Source of the DNA: Pseudomonas wuhanensis
GTDB taxonomy: Bacteria; Pseudomonadota; Gammaproteobacteria; Pseudomonadales; Pseudomonadaceae
NCBI RefSeq assembly: GCF_030687395.1
Contig: NZ_CP117430.1
Span: forward strand, 744,001-808,000
Direction of reading: 5' to 3'
Length of the DNA stretch: 64,000 bases
Shown here: positions 36,975-46,816 of the stretch, in pieces
Layout of the letters: each line of letters opens with the position of its first letter
Numbering within the stretch: the stretch's first letter is position 1
Program-made: the position numbers and the translations under genes
Notes under the pieces: generated by a model
Told to the model about the DNA's origin: nothing
The model's database searches: none
The model's input: only the letters and a program-made list of their open reading frames with translations

Positions 36975-37721
36975 TTATAGGAAGGGCACGGAAGGTCTGC
37001 GTTTATTGAGCGTCGACCACCAGAATACCCACCCCAATACCCTTATGTTTTGCTTGTCGATCTGCTCGGCACTGAAGATCTCGTCTGGATACTCGGCTTT
37101 GTTGTAGCTGCGCAACCGCAACGCATTCCCCGGCATCCGATGCAGGTATTTGATTCGCAACATCCCGTCATGCTCGATCGCATAAATCTCCCCGTCAATG
37201 ACCTGAGTCAGCCCGCGATCGATGGCAAGCGTCGAACCGTCCTCAATCTTTTCGCCCATGCTGTTGCCGATCATGTGGGTACAAATAGCGTCGGCGTGGC
37301 TGATTTCCAGGGAGTCCAGGTGGCTGCGGGGCAGGCGGATGGATTGGCTGGGGTCTTTGACGACGTGTGTTTTGTTGGAGCCCGGGGCGGTGGTTGTTTC
37401 TTTGTAGAAGGGCAGCTCGACGTCGATAGGCTCGATCACCGTGTAGATGCCGCGGATGGCCTGGGCATCGAAGGTGTTGCCTGATTCGTCGAGCACGCGC
37501 AGGCGTGAGGATTCTTTCGGGCCTTCGCCGGTTTTCAGCCAGTCGCTGTTTACAGACAGTAGTCTGGCGACCTCTTCCATGCGGTAGGCGGGCACACCTC
37601 GGGTGTACCAGTTGTGGATATTTTGCGCTTCCGTGTCGAAGAAAGCGGCAAATCCTGTGGTTGTGATTTTCGCTGCTTCGAGGAGTGCTTTGAACCGTGG
37701 GCCGCTAGTGTTCTTTTTCAT
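36975..37721 (-). CDS. S24-type (LexA/CI-like) transcriptional repressor
   Basis: 248 residues starting MKKNTSGPRFKALLEAAK; the upstream GTG at 37727 is less likely. An N-terminal helix-turn-helix (GFAAFFDTEAQNIHNWYTRGVP, about 20-42) joins a C-terminal S24 peptidase domain. Ser is in CTHMIGNSMGEKI and Lys in GMLRIKYLHR. No obvious Ala-Gly cleavage dipeptide appears in the linker, so RecA-assisted self-cleavage is uncertain. It resembles phage/pyocin repressors, but no phage genes surround it. A dyad lies 51-68 bases upstream. Confidence 0.85.
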   Translation of the reverse strand: MKKNTSGPRFKALLEAAKITTTGFAAFFDTEAQNIHNWYTRGVPAYRMEEVARLLSVNSDWLKTGEGPKESSRLRVLDESGNTFDAQAIRGIYTVIEPIDVELPFYKETTTAPGSNKTHVVKDPSQSIRLPRSHLDSLEISHADAICTHMIGNSMGEKIEDGSTLAIDRGLTQVIDGEIYAIEHDGMLRIKYLHRMPGNALRLRSYNKAEYPDEIFSAEQIDKQNIRVLGWVFWWSTLNKRRPSVPFL

Positions 37722-37771
37722 AAACACGAGTTTACTGGCGCAGGACGGGGGTTTGAATAAACGATCCGTTC

Positions 37772-37789
37772 AAATTTCGAGGGAAATTT
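37772..37789 (-). promoter_or_regulatory. candidate operator upstream of the S24 repressor
   Basis: AAATTTC and GAAATTT form a perfect 7-bp inverted repeat with spacer GAGG. A related GGAATTTAAAC lies at 37816-37826. Location in an AT-rich promoter region suggests self-repression. Confidence 0.5.
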
Positions 37790-37895
37790 AAGACTGGATG
37801 TAAGACGCTTTTAGTGGAATTTAAACAGGAAAAAACCAAAGCCAAGAAGCGCTATACGTACCGTTAAAAAGGTGAGTGTCTGAGCAGAGCGCCCA

Positions 37896-37925
37896 CAAAA
37901 AACCCCGGATCAACCGGGGTTTTTC
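37896..37925 (-). terminator. bidirectional Rho-independent terminator after ppa
   Basis: AACCCCGG and CCGGGGTT pair around ATCAA, with an A-run on one side and a T-run on the other, 34 bases after the ppa stop. Confidence 0.92.
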
Positions 37926-37959
37926 TTGGCGCTTGCAGCTAGAAGCTTACCGCGGCTTC

Positions 37960-38487
37960 TCAGCCTTTATAGGCAGCAACCGACTTGGTGATCGCGTCGC
38001 GGGCGGCATCTGCGCCGGCCCAGCCTTCGATCTTCACCCATTTGCCTTTTTCGAGATCTTTGTAGTTCGCGAAGAAGTGCTCGATCTGCTGAATCAGCAG
38101 CGGTGGCAGGTCGGTGTATTCCTTCACGTCGACGTACAGCTGGGACAGCTTGTCGTGTGGAACCGCGATCACTTTGGCATCGCCGCCGCCGTCGTCGGTC
38201 ATGTTCAGGATGCCGACTGGACGCGCGCGGATCACCGAACCTGGAGCAACCGGGTAAGGGGTCACGACCAGCACGTCGAGGGGGTCACCGTCGTCGGCCA
38301 GGGTGTTCGGGATGTAACCGTAGTTGGCCGGGTAGAACATCGGGGTGGCCATGAAACGGTCAACGAACAGGCAATCGCTGTCTTTGTCGATTTCGTATTT
38401 GATCGGCGCGTGGTTGGCCGGGATCTCGATCGCGACGTAGATGTCGTTCGGCAGGTCTTTGCCAGCCGGAATCTTGCTGTAGCTCAT
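37960..38487 (-). CDS. ppa: inorganic pyrophosphatase
   Basis: 175 residues, family I. It contains [21 protein letters not shown], the metal site [12 protein letters not shown], and the DEKGGDxK-like [20 protein letters not shown] region. It hydrolyses pyrophosphate to pull biosynthetic reactions. It is a single-gene unit ending at a strong terminator. Two direct repeats TTGACCAAAAA are at 38507 and 38530, in the leader region. Confidence 0.97.
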   Translation of the reverse strand: MSYSKIPAGKDLPNDIYVAIEIPANHAPIKYEIDKDSDCLFVDRFMATPMFYPANYGYIPNTLADDGDPLDVLVVTPYPVAPGSVIRARPVGILNMTDDGGGDAKVIAVPHDKLSQLYVDVKEYTDLPPLLIQQIEHFFANYKDLEKGKWVKIEGWAGADAARDAITKSVAAYKG

Positions 38488-38506
38488 TGGGCGGTGCCCC
38501 CGTTAG

Positions 38507-38540
38507 TTGACCAAAAACACTTGGCCGGATTGACCAAAAA
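38507..38540 (-). promoter_or_regulatory. direct repeat TTGACCAAAAA upstream of ppa
   Basis: The same 11-mer occurs at 38507-38517 and 38530-38540, 23 bases apart (about two helical turns), 20-53 bases before the ppa start. It could be a binding site for an unknown regulator or a chance promoter feature. Confidence 0.35.
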
Positions 38541-38600
38541 GTGGCGGCGATTATAGGCATATTCCGCCTTCGACGCTATGGACCAGAGGTCGCGTAGACG

Positions 38601-39413
38601 TTAGTCGTGTGCCTGATAGACAGGGTTCTCGGCCAGAAGTTGCCGCAGCCGGGCCAATGGGTCCTGACGATAAAACAGCTTCAACTGCTCATAGACCTGT
38701 GGATAGGCCTCGTGCAGCAAATCCGGGGCGCTGAAGAAGTATTCGCTGGTGACTGCGAAGAATTCGGCGGGGTTTTCCGCCGCGTACGGGTCGATGGCGG
38801 TTTGCGCGTCAGGGTTGCGGTCCAGTTGCCGGTCAAGGTCGTCATAGGCTTCTTGCATGACCTTGGCCCAGTCGCTGACACGCATATCGGCATGCAGTGG
38901 TGGCAGGCCATTGGCGTCGCCGTTGAGCATGTCGAGCTTGTGCGCGAGTTCATGGATGACCAGGTTATAGCCTTCCCAGCCACCGCTGGCCATCACGCCG
39001 GGCCAGGCGAGGATGATCGGGCCTTGTGGCCAGGCTTCTCCGCTGTGTTCGCCTTCCCATTCGTGTTCAACGCCGCTGGCATCGCGATGGCGCTGGGGGC
39101 TGAGGAAATCGTCGGGGTAGAGGATGATTTCGTGAAAGCCCTGATACCAGTTCAGATCGCCCAGATGCAGCAGCGGCAATTGGGCCTGGGCTGCGAGCAG
39201 CAGGCGTTGTTCCTGATGGAGTTCTACGCCGGGCAGGGCGGTCAGGTGTTTGTCTTGCAGGAACAGCACGCAGGCTTCCCGCAGCCACTGGTCTTCGGCT
39301 GCGCTGAGGCCATCGAGAAAACTCAAGTGATGGCGCACCCGTTGCCACATGTCGTCGGCAATCGGATGCCTGGCCAGGGTGCGCTGGCGTCGCCAGGCGC
39401 TAAGGGACCACAT
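38601..39413 (-). CDS. mtfA: MtfA-family zinc metallopeptidase
   Basis: 270 residues of the M90 family. The zinc motif HELAHKLDMLNGDANGLPPLH shows HExxH; LILAWPGVMASGG and NPAEFFAVTSEYFF carry the third ligand region. In E. coli MtfA titrates the repressor Mlc and affects glucose uptake; other roles are possible in Pseudomonas. It is 6 bases from the DedA gene upstream, suggesting one leftward unit. Confidence 0.93.
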   Translation of the reverse strand: MWSLSAWRRQRTLARHPIADDMWQRVRHHLSFLDGLSAAEDQWLREACVLFLQDKHLTALPGVELHQEQRLLLAAQAQLPLLHLGDLNWYQGFHEIILYPDDFLSPQRHRDASGVEHEWEGEHSGEAWPQGPIILAWPGVMASGGWEGYNLVIHELAHKLDMLNGDANGLPPLHADMRVSDWAKVMQEAYDDLDRQLDRNPDAQTAIDPYAAENPAEFFAVTSEYFFSAPDLLHEAYPQVYEQLKLFYRQDPLARLRQLLAENPVYQAHD

Positions 39414-39419
39414 CGCGAG

Positions 39420-40076
39420 TCAGCGGGGTTCGGCTTTGGACGCGGCATTGGCAAGGCGGTTGCGGATTACGCCGATGATCATCGGTAGCAGCGACAGCAG
39501 GATGATGCCCACCACCAGCAGCGACAGGTTTTGCTTGATGAACGGTACGTTGCCGAAGAAGAAACCGAGGGTGACCAGGCCACCCACCCAGAGGATGGTG
39601 CCCAGGACACTGAAGGCAAAGAAGCGCGGATAAGGCATTTTGCCAACACCGGCGACGAATGGTGCAAAGGTACGGATGATCGGCAGGAAACGCGCCAGGG
39701 TTACGGTTTTGCCGCCGTGTTTGTCGTAGAAATCGTGGGTTTGTTGCAAGTAGTCGCGGCGGAAAATTTTCGAGTTCGGGTTACTGAACAGCCGTTCGCC
39801 AGCGGTGCGGCCAATCACGTAGTTGGTGCTGTCACCCAGAATCGCCGCCAGCATCAGCAAGCCACCCAGCAGCACCGGGTCCATGCCGCCACCGGCCGCC
39901 ACGGCGCCCGCGATAAACAGCAGGGAATCGCCCGGCAGGAATGGCATCACCACCAGACCGGTTTCGCAGAAGATCACCAGAAACAGAATGGCGTAAATCC
40001 ATGCCCCGTAGTTGGTCACCAGCAGGTCGAGGTAAACATCGAGATGCAGGATAAGGTCGATCGGGTTGAAATCCAT
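39420..40076 (-). CDS. DedA-family membrane protein
   Basis: 218 residues from MDFNPIDLILHLDVYLDLL; an upstream GTG three codons earlier is possible. DedA hallmarks are FCETGLVVMPFLPGDSLLFIAG, GDSTNYVIGR and RFLPIIRTFAPFVAGVGKM. DedA proteins are polytopic and some flip undecaprenyl-phosphate or phospholipids. It shares a unit with mtfA. Confidence 0.92.
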   Translation of the reverse strand: MDFNPIDLILHLDVYLDLLVTNYGAWIYAILFLVIFCETGLVVMPFLPGDSLLFIAGAVAAGGGMDPVLLGGLLMLAAILGDSTNYVIGRTAGERLFSNPNSKIFRRDYLQQTHDFYDKHGGKTVTLARFLPIIRTFAPFVAGVGKMPYPRFFAFSVLGTILWVGGLVTLGFFFGNVPFIKQNLSLLVVGIILLSLLPMIIGVIRNRLANAASKAEPR

Positions 40077-40416
40077 GGAAAGCACCTGTGGTGATGGCCC
40101 GACTCTGCAGGCCTGTGCGGATGGCTTCGCGTAAGACTACAGCTAAGTGTGATTTTTCTTACGAGCCGGAAGAATGGGCATTATACGGGGTGACAAGTGA
40201 AAAACGCGTCGAGTTTGTAGCGGGGGATGTCGATGGGTCGACCATAGGTCTGCTGGCTTTGCACAATCCTCTGTGGTGAGGGAGCTTGCTCCCGCTGGGA
40301 GTGCGAAGCGCTCCTGGTCCGACTACGCGGTGTATCAGGATAATCGCTTTGGTTGGTTTACGACTGCTGCGCAGCCGAGCGGGAGCAAGCTCCCTCGCCA
40401 CAAAGGCCCCAGTGCG
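40077..40416. other. intergenic region with one REPIN
   Basis: 340 bases between the DedA gene and the GNAT gene. Apart from the REPIN at 40272-40402 I find no gene, terminator with T-run, or RNA. Confidence 0.5.
40272..40402. repeat. REPIN, GCGAGGGAGCTTGCTCCC family
   Basis: TGTGGTGAGGGAGCTTGCTCCC at 40272, with one T change, is mirrored by GGGAGCAAGCTCCCTCGCCACA near 40381-40402. Confidence 0.9.
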
Positions 40417-40878
40417 TTAAATCCCGTCACTGATCGGCAACACGTAGTTCTTGAACTCGGTGTCTTCCCTGAACCCGATGGATTCGTAGGTTTTCTGCGC
40501 GACTTCGTTATTGCTGCTGGTGGAAACGCGCATGCGCACGGCATTGGTTTCCTTGGCCATTTTTTTCGCGGTGCGGATCAGGTTGTCGGCCACCAATTGG
40601 CGGCGGGCGTCTTCGGCGACGTAGATGTCGTTGAGGATCCATACGCGTTTAAGCGAAAGAGACGAAAAACTCGGGTACAACTGACAGAAACCCATCAGTT
40701 TGTTGTTGTCGTCATCGGCGAGGGCCAGGTAGATCACCGATTCCTTGCGCCGCAGGCGTTTCTCGAGGAACGCCCGGGACGAGTCCGGATAGGGCAGGGA
40801 ACCGTAAAACTCACGATATTTGACGAACAACGGGGTCAGCAGGTCGAGGTGTTCGAGGGTCGCTTGAATAATCCGCAT
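40417..40878 (-). CDS. GNAT-family N-acetyltransferase
   Basis: 153 residues from MRIIQATLEHLDLLTPLFVKYREFY; an upstream TTG is less likely. The acetyl-CoA site is VAEDARRQLVADNLIRTAKKMAKE, followed by NNEVAQKTYESIGFRED, the usual last motif. The target could be a small molecule or protein N-terminus; nothing nearby indicates which. It is a monocistronic gene. Confidence 0.87.
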   Translation of the reverse strand: MRIIQATLEHLDLLTPLFVKYREFYGSLPYPDSSRAFLEKRLRRKESVIYLALADDDNNKLMGFCQLYPSFSSLSLKRVWILNDIYVAEDARRQLVADNLIRTAKKMAKETNAVRMRVSTSSNNEVAQKTYESIGFREDTEFKNYVLPISDGI

Positions 40879-40990
40879 GGTAGGTCTCGTCTTCAAGTGG
40901 CTGTCTTACGTGGTGACGGCGACGGGAAACCCTGGCGGCCGTGCATCGATCCTGCCTGAAACCTGAATAGAAACGCAATGCGGAAACGGT

Positions 40991-41827
40991 TCAGGCATCC
41001 GACGGGCTCAGTAGGAAATTGCCTTTCATGTCCGCACCCATGTCCGACTCCAGCGTCTGAACCTGGGCTTCGTCCTTAAGACTGACCCCTGATAACTGCC
41101 GCCGACAGGCTTCGCGCATCAAATACAGCAAGCGGTGTGCCGCCATGCCGTAACTCAAGCCTTCGAGCCGAACATTCGAAATGCAGTTGCGATAGGCGTC
41201 CGTTAGTCCGACCTTGGGATTATAGGTGAAATACAACCCCAGGCTGTCTGGCGAGCTCAAGCCTGGGCGTTCGCCGATCAATATGACCACCATTTTTGCG
41301 CCCAGCAGCTCGCCAATCTCGTCGGCCACCGCGACTCGGCCCTGTTCCACCAGAATTACCGGCGACAGGGACCAGCCCTCAGCGGCTGTCTGTTCTTCCA
41401 TGCGGGCCAGAAACGGTAAGGTGTGGCGATGAACGGCCAATGCCGAGAGGCCATCGGCCACTACGATGGCCAGATCCACCCCGCCAGGATGGCTCAGCGC
41501 GTAATCGCGTAGGGTTTGCGCCGACTCATCACTCAGCTTGCGCCCCAGATCGGGGCGCTGCAGATAGCTGTTCCGGTCCGTGGCGGCGCTGTGCAGCAGC
41601 AAACTCTCACGTCCACGCTCGGCCAGTTGCGAACTGAGCCCCATGTGGTCGAACGGCAGATGCACCGCATCCCGGGCCTGGGCATGGGCGTACTGGAAAT
41701 CCAGCTGTGCGCTGGTCGGCATACTGGTGCCGGTGCGACCGAGGGCAATACGTGCCGGGGTCAGGCGACGCAGCTCCAGCAACGGGTTTTGCGGATCGAC
41801 AGGTGGTTTATCCATCTCAATACTCAT
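40991..41827 (-). CDS. eutC: ethanolamine ammonia-lyase light chain
   Basis: 278 residues from [21 protein letters not shown]. Conserved EutC elements are [55 protein letters not shown] and [12 protein letters not shown]. With EutB it forms the adenosylcobalamin-dependent enzyme that splits ethanolamine to acetaldehyde and ammonia. Its ATG overlaps the eutB stop by 4 bases. Confidence 0.97.
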   Translation of the reverse strand: MSIEMDKPPVDPQNPLLELRRLTPARIALGRTGTSMPTSAQLDFQYAHAQARDAVHLPFDHMGLSSQLAERGRESLLLHSAATDRNSYLQRPDLGRKLSDESAQTLRDYALSHPGGVDLAIVVADGLSALAVHRHTLPFLARMEEQTAAEGWSLSPVILVEQGRVAVADEIGELLGAKMVVILIGERPGLSSPDSLGLYFTYNPKVGLTDAYRNCISNVRLEGLSYGMAAHRLLYLMREACRRQLSGVSLKDEAQVQTLESDMGADMKGNFLLSPSDA

Positions 41828-43218
41828 CCCAGTTGCGTCATGGCCTGACGGAAGGCCGGCGGCAGGTTGTCGCCGAAGTGAATTTTGCCGTCTGCCTGGG
41901 TGAAGATGCCCATGTTCGCCAGCCACTGTTCAAACTCCGGCGCCGGTTTCAGGCCCAAGGTTTTTCGGGCGTAGAGGGCGTCGTGGAACGACGTGGTCTG
42001 GTAATTGAGCATGATGTCGTCAGAGCCGGGAATGCCCATGATGAAGTTGATCCCGGCCACGCCCAGCAGGGTCAGCAGGGTGTCCATGTCATCCTGATCG
42101 GCTTCGGCATGGTTGGTGTAACAGATGTCGCAACCCATGGGCACGCCCAGCAGCTTGCCGCAGAAGTGGTCTTCGAGGCCGGCGCGGATGATCTGTTTGC
42201 CGTTGTAGAGGTATTCCGGGCCGATGAAGCCTACAACGGTGTTCACCAGAAACGGTTTGAAATGGCGTGCCACGGCGTAGGCGCGGGTTTCGCAGGTCTG
42301 TTGATCGATGCCGTGGTGGGCGTTGGCCGACAAGGCGCTGCCCTGGCCGGTCTCGAAATACATCAGGTTCTGGCCCAACGTGCCGCGATTCAGGCTCAAG
42401 CCCGCGTCATAGCCTTCCTGCAAGACGTTGAGGTTGATACCGAAACTGGCGTTGGCCGCTTCCGTGCCGGCGATCGACTGGAACACCAGGTCCAGCGGAA
42501 CACCTCGATTGACCGCCTCGATGGAGGTGGTGACGTGGGTCAGCACGCAGGCCTGTGTCGGAATTTCGTAGCGCTGGATGATCGCATCGAGCATTTCCAG
42601 CATGGCGCAGATCGAAGCGATGCTGTCGGTGGCCGGGTTGATGCCAATCATTGCGTCACCGTTGCCGTACAGCAGGCCGTCGAGAATGCTCGCGGCGATG
42701 CCGGCCGGTTCGTCGGTGGGGTGATTGGGTTGCAGACGTGTCGAGAGCCGGCCGTGCAGGCCCAAAGTGCCGCGAAATTTCGTGACCACGCGGATTTTCT
42801 GCGCCACCAGCACCAGATCCTGCACGCGCATGATCTTCGACACAGCGGCGGCCATTTCCGGGGTCAGGCCCGGCGCGAGGGCGCGCAGGCTCTGTTCGTC
42901 GGCGGCGTCGCTGAGCAGCCAATCGCGAAAGCCGCCGACAGTGAGGTGGCTGACTGCTTTAAAAGCCTGTTTATCGTGAGTGTCGATGATTAGCCGGGTG
43001 ACTTCATCGGCCTCGTAAGGAATCAGTACTTCCTGCAGGAAGTGAGTCAGCGGGATGTCAGCCAGGGCCATTTGCGCAGCCACGCGCTCGCCATCGTTGA
43101 GGGCGGCAACGCCGGCCAGAAAGTCCCCGGAACGCGCCGGGCTGGCCTTGGCCATGACGTCCTTGAGGCTGTCGAAGCGATAGGTCTGGCTGCCGACAGT
43201 GTGAGCAAAACTCGCCAT
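41824..43218 (-). CDS. eutB: ethanolamine ammonia-lyase large subunit
   Basis: 464 residues, the usual EutB length (about 453-464). [16 protein letters not shown] near the end and [46 protein letters not shown] and [19 protein letters not shown] are characteristic. It carries the active site and B12 contacts. No microcompartment shell genes accompany it, so acetaldehyde is handled in the cytosol by the adjacent aldehyde dehydrogenase. It is 51 bases from the permease gene. Confidence 0.97.
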   Translation of the reverse strand: MASFAHTVGSQTYRFDSLKDVMAKASPARSGDFLAGVAALNDGERVAAQMALADIPLTHFLQEVLIPYEADEVTRLIIDTHDKQAFKAVSHLTVGGFRDWLLSDAADEQSLRALAPGLTPEMAAAVSKIMRVQDLVLVAQKIRVVTKFRGTLGLHGRLSTRLQPNHPTDEPAGIAASILDGLLYGNGDAMIGINPATDSIASICAMLEMLDAIIQRYEIPTQACVLTHVTTSIEAVNRGVPLDLVFQSIAGTEAANASFGINLNVLQEGYDAGLSLNRGTLGQNLMYFETGQGSALSANAHHGIDQQTCETRAYAVARHFKPFLVNTVVGFIGPEYLYNGKQIIRAGLEDHFCGKLLGVPMGCDICYTNHAEADQDDMDTLLTLLGVAGINFIMGIPGSDDIMLNYQTTSFHDALYARKTLGLKPAPEFEQWLANMGIFTQADGKIHFGDNLPPAFRQAMTQLG

Positions 43219-43269
43219 ACAGATTCTCCGTGACGGCGCAGACAGGGCCTGCGCCGGGATTTGCGGCTG

Positions 43270-44718
43270 TTAGTGCAAGGCTTCTTCAGCTTTCTGAATG
43301 GCCGCGAACTCTTCTTCGGGCGTGCCTGCTACCAAGTGATGCCGACTGTAGAAAGCAAAGTAAGCAATTAACACTCCATAGATGATCGCGGCGCCAATCA
43401 CCACCCGCGGATCTACCAGAAAGCCCGCCACTACGGCGATGCAAGCCAACACCAGTGCCACGCCAGACGTGAAAATACCGCCCGGCGTACGGTACGGACG
43501 ATCCATTTTGGGGCGACGGATACGCAAGGTGATGTGCGCGGCCATCATCAGCACATAGGAGATGGTCGCGCCGAACACCGCCACCAGAATCAGCAGGTCA
43601 CCCTGGCCGGTCAGTGACAGACCAAAGCCGATGATGCCGGGAATGATCAACGCCAGTACCGGCGCCTTGCTCTTGTTGGTTTCGGACAGTTTGCGCGGCA
43701 GATAGCCGGCACGGGACAAGGCAAAGATCTGCCGCGAATAGGCGTAGATGATCGAGAAGAAACTGGCGATCAGCCCGGCCAGGCCCACCAGATTGACGAA
43801 ACTGCCCATCCAGGTCGAGCCGCCATAGGCTTTGGCCAGCGCTTCGACCAACGGATTACCGGAAGTCAGCAGGGCGTTGGCGCCGGCACCGCCAGGGCCG
43901 ATGACCAGAATCAGCAAGGCAAAGCTCACCAATACCAGCATGGCGCCGATCAGCCCGCGGGGCAGATCGCGTTTCGGGTTTTTGGTCTCTTCCGCCGCCA
44001 GTGGTACACCTTCGACGGCCAGGAAGAACCAGATTGCGTAAGGAATGGCTGCCCAGACGCCGACATAGCCGAAAGGCAGGAAGCTGCTGGCGCCCTTGGC
44101 CTCGGTCACCGGGATGTCCAGCAAATTGGCGACGTTGAAGTGCGGCACCATCGCGATCAGAAATACTGCCAATGCCAATGCCGCGACGGCGGTGATGACG
44201 AACATCAGCTTCAGGGCTTCGCCGACACCGAAAATGTGAATGGCGATAAAGATGATGTAGAACGCCAGGTAAATCATCCAGCCGCCAATGCCGAACAGCG
44301 ACTCGCAATACGCCCCGATAAACACCGCGATCGCCGCTGGGGCGATGGCGTATTCGATCAGGATCGCGGTTCCGGTGAGGAAACCGCCCCACGGCCCGAA
44401 TGCGCTACGGGCAAATCCGTAGCCACCGCCGGCGGTCGGGATCATGGAAGACAATTCGGCCAGGGAGAAGCACATGCACAAGTACATGGTGGCCATCAGC
44501 AACGTGGCGAGAAACATGCCGCCCCATCCGCCTTGGGCCAAACCGAAGTTCCAGCCGGCGTAATCACCTGAGATGACATAGGCCACGCCCAAACCCACCA
44601 GCAGGACCCAGCCCGCCGCACCTTTTTTCAGTTCACGTTGTTGGAAATAATCGGAGCCGACTTTTTCGAAGTCGACCGAGGAGATTGCCGGCTGCGCGCT
44701 GGCTTGATCGCTAGGCAT
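43270..44718 (-). CDS. eat: ethanolamine permease
   Basis: 482 residues, APC superfamily, about 12 spans. FEKVGSDYFQQRELKKGAAGWVLLVGLGVAYVISGDYAGWNFGL is the N-terminal signature I associate with ethanolamine permeases. FLAVEGVPLAAEETKNPKRDLPRGL is the conserved TM6 region. It is placed between the aldehyde dehydrogenase and eutBC and in line with them, so it imports the pathway substrate. Confidence 0.92.
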   Translation of the reverse strand: MPSDQASAQPAISSVDFEKVGSDYFQQRELKKGAAGWVLLVGLGVAYVISGDYAGWNFGLAQGGWGGMFLATLLMATMYLCMCFSLAELSSMIPTAGGGYGFARSAFGPWGGFLTGTAILIEYAIAPAAIAVFIGAYCESLFGIGGWMIYLAFYIIFIAIHIFGVGEALKLMFVITAVAALALAVFLIAMVPHFNVANLLDIPVTEAKGASSFLPFGYVGVWAAIPYAIWFFLAVEGVPLAAEETKNPKRDLPRGLIGAMLVLVSFALLILVIGPGGAGANALLTSGNPLVEALAKAYGGSTWMGSFVNLVGLAGLIASFFSIIYAYSRQIFALSRAGYLPRKLSETNKSKAPVLALIIPGIIGFGLSLTGQGDLLILVAVFGATISYVLMMAAHITLRIRRPKMDRPYRTPGGIFTSGVALVLACIAVVAGFLVDPRVVIGAAIIYGVLIAYFAFYSRHHLVAGTPEEEFAAIQKAEEALH

Positions 44719-44797
44719 AGGGGTTCACCTGTTCTTATTGTTTTTTAGTCGGCGTTTTTGCCGGGGTGACGCTAGACATTTTGCTGAATGTTCAACC

Positions 44798-44844
44798 GCT
44801 TCGCGAGCAAGCCGTTCCCACAGGGGAAGTGGCTTGCTCGCGAC
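44798..44844. repeat. compact REP pair, GCTTGCTCGCGA family
   Basis: TTCGCGAGCAAGCCGTTCCC and GTGGCTTGCTCGCGACAG are almost back to back with little spacer. The pair lies between the aldehyde dehydrogenase stop and the permease and might stabilise or end the upstream message. Confidence 0.75.
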
Positions 44845-44850
44845 AGGCGT

Positions 44851-46371
44851 TTAGAAGAAGCCCAACGGATTGATGTCGTAGCTCACCAGCAGGTTTTTGG
44901 TCTGCTGATAGTGGTCGAGCATCATTTTGTGGGTTTCACGACCAACGCCGGACTTTTTGTAACCGCCGAACGCGGCGTGCGCCGGGTACAGGTGGTAGCA
45001 GTTGGTCCACACACGACCGGCCTTGATGGCGCGGCCCATGCGATAGGCGCGGTTGATGTCGCGGGTCCAGAGGCCGGCGCCCAGGCCGAACTCGGTGTCG
45101 TTGGCGATGGCCAGGGCTTCGGCTTCGTCCTTGAAGGTGGTGATGCTCACCACCGGGCCAAAAATTTCTTCCTGGAACACGCGCATTTTGTTGGTGCCCT
45201 TGAGCAGGGTCGGCTGGATGTAATACCCGGTCGCCAGGCTGCCCTCGAGTTTTTCTACCTTGCCACCGGTCAGCAGCTCGGCGCCTTCGCCCTTGGCGAT
45301 CTCCAGGTACGAAAGGATTTTGTCGAATTGCTGCTCGGACGCTTGGGCGCCGACCATGGTGTCGGTGTCCAGCGGGTCGCCACGTTTGATTTGCAGGACT
45401 TTGTTCATGACCACTTTCATGAACTCGTCGTAGATCGATTCCTGCACCAGGGCGCGGGACGGGCAGGTGCAGACTTCGCCCTGATTGAAGAACGCCAGCA
45501 CCAGGCCTTCGGCGGCTTTTTCGATGAAGGTCGGTTCGGCTTGCATGATGTCGGCGAAGAAGATGTTCGGCGACTTGCCACCCAGCTCCACGGTGGACGG
45601 AATGATGTTTTCGGCGGCGCATTTCATGATGTGTGAGCCGACCGGGGTCGAGCCGGTGAAGGCAATCTTGGCGATGCGCTTGCTGGTGGCCAGGGCTTCC
45701 CCGGCTTCTTTGCCGAAGCCTTGCACCACGTTGAGTACGCCGGGCGGCAGCAGGTCGCCGATCAGTTCCATCAGCACGGTGATGCCCAGCGGGGTTTGCT
45801 CGGCAGGTTTGAGGACCACGCAGTTACCGGCGGCCAGGGCCGGGGCGAGTTTCCAGGCGGCCATCAGAATCGGGAAGTTCCATGGAATGATCTGCCCGAC
45901 CACGCCGAGCGGTTCATGGATGTGATAGGCCACGGTGTTGCCGTCGATCTCGGCGGCGCTGCCTTCCTGGGCGCGGATGCAGCCGGCGAAGTAGCGGAAA
46001 TGGTCGGCGGCCAGCGGGATGTCTGCGTTGAGGGTTTCGCGCACGGCCTTGCCGTTGTCCCAGGATTCGGTGATCGCCAGCACTTCCAGGTTCTGTTCGA
46101 TGCGATCGGCGATTTTCAGCAGGACCAGCGAGCGTGCCTGGGCGGACGTGGCGCCCCAGGCATCGGCGGCGGCATGGGCGGCATCCAGGGCTTTTTCGAT
46201 GTCTTCGGCCGTGGAGCGTGGGAATTCGGCAATCGGTTGGCCGTTGACCGGCGAGGTATTGGTGAAGTACTGACCTTTGACAGGCGCGACGAACTCGCCG
46301 CCGATGTAGTTACCGTACTTGCTCTTGAACGAAACGATAGCGCCTTCAGTACCGGGGTGAGCGTAACGCAT
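44851..46371 (-). CDS. exaC: NAD-dependent acetaldehyde dehydrogenase (ExaC-like)
   Basis: 506 residues from [21 protein letters not shown]; the longer frame to 46911 crosses a REPIN and is rejected. Catalytic Cys is in [12 protein letters not shown] and Glu in [10 protein letters not shown], with Rossmann loop FTGSTPVG. It matches Pseudomonas ExaC/AcoD-type enzymes that oxidise acetaldehyde from ethanol or ethanolamine. A near-consensus sigma-54 promoter is at 46438-46453 and an EatR-type site farther up. Confidence 0.94.
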   Translation of the reverse strand: MRYAHPGTEGAIVSFKSKYGNYIGGEFVAPVKGQYFTNTSPVNGQPIAEFPRSTAEDIEKALDAAHAAADAWGATSAQARSLVLLKIADRIEQNLEVLAITESWDNGKAVRETLNADIPLAADHFRYFAGCIRAQEGSAAEIDGNTVAYHIHEPLGVVGQIIPWNFPILMAAWKLAPALAAGNCVVLKPAEQTPLGITVLMELIGDLLPPGVLNVVQGFGKEAGEALATSKRIAKIAFTGSTPVGSHIMKCAAENIIPSTVELGGKSPNIFFADIMQAEPTFIEKAAEGLVLAFFNQGEVCTCPSRALVQESIYDEFMKVVMNKVLQIKRGDPLDTDTMVGAQASEQQFDKILSYLEIAKGEGAELLTGGKVEKLEGSLATGYYIQPTLLKGTNKMRVFQEEIFGPVVSITTFKDEAEALAIANDTEFGLGAGLWTRDINRAYRMGRAIKAGRVWTNCYHLYPAHAAFGGYKKSGVGRETHKMMLDHYQQTKNLLVSYDINPLGFF

Positions 46372-46437
46372 GATGGGTTTCTCCTTGGCTTTTGTGCTTA
46401 TAAGGGAGGACGCGCTAAAGCGCTGCATTAAGCGTAG

Positions 46438-46453
46438 AGCAAAGGTCGGGCCA
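46438..46453 (-). promoter_or_regulatory. sigma-54 (-24/-12) promoter of the aldehyde dehydrogenase gene
   Basis: On the minus strand TGGCCCGACCTTTGCT matches TGGCACGNNNNTTGCW at all but one fixed position, with the correct 10 bases between the GG and GC elements. It lies about 67 bases before the ATG. Confidence 0.88.
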
Positions 46454-46526
46454 GTGCCTTGCAGGTCAGGTAAATCAAGGGCTTGTGTGTTTTTTGTCGG
46501 GCGGATGGGCGGCGTTTGTGACGCTT

Positions 46527-46557
46527 GCGGTACAACCCATGTGACACTTTGTACCGC
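46527..46557 (-). promoter_or_regulatory. candidate activator site (GCGGTACAA dyad) for EatR
   Basis: GCGGTACAA and its exact reverse complement TTGTACCGC are separated by 13 bases. The site is about 75-105 bases upstream of the sigma-54 promoter, a normal enhancer distance, in the region shared with the divergent regulator gene. Confidence 0.72.
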
Positions 46558-46654
46558 TTGTGGCACAGCCTGTGACTGGCGGGTCTTGCCAGCATTGCAA
46601 TGCGTCGATGGCTGGAGGATGCTGAGCCTCAAATTGCCCCGCAGGTAATCCCCC

Positions 46655-46767
46655 TGTGGCGAGGGAGCTTGCTCCCGCTGGGCTGCGTAGCAGCCCCAAA
46701 ATGTCTGCCGGTCATGATTTCTGGCGAGCGCTTCGCACTCGAGCGGGAGCAAGCTCCCTCGCCACAA
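46655..46767. repeat. REPIN, GCGAGGGAGCTTGCTCCC family
   Basis: TGTGGCGAGGGAGCTTGCTCCC at 46655 and the mirror ending at 46767, with inner stems of the CTGCGTAGCAG type. It lies in the 446-base gap between exaC and the divergent activator gene. Confidence 0.9.
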
Positions 46768-46816
46768 AGTGTGTGCCAGCCCCTTAATGGGTTCTACACG
46801 GGGAGAATAATAAGAA

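Noticed and set aside
35000..37960. A prophage or integrative element around the Fic and repressor genes
   Set aside because: No integrase, attachment repeat or structural genes are visible; only the repressor resembles phage genes.
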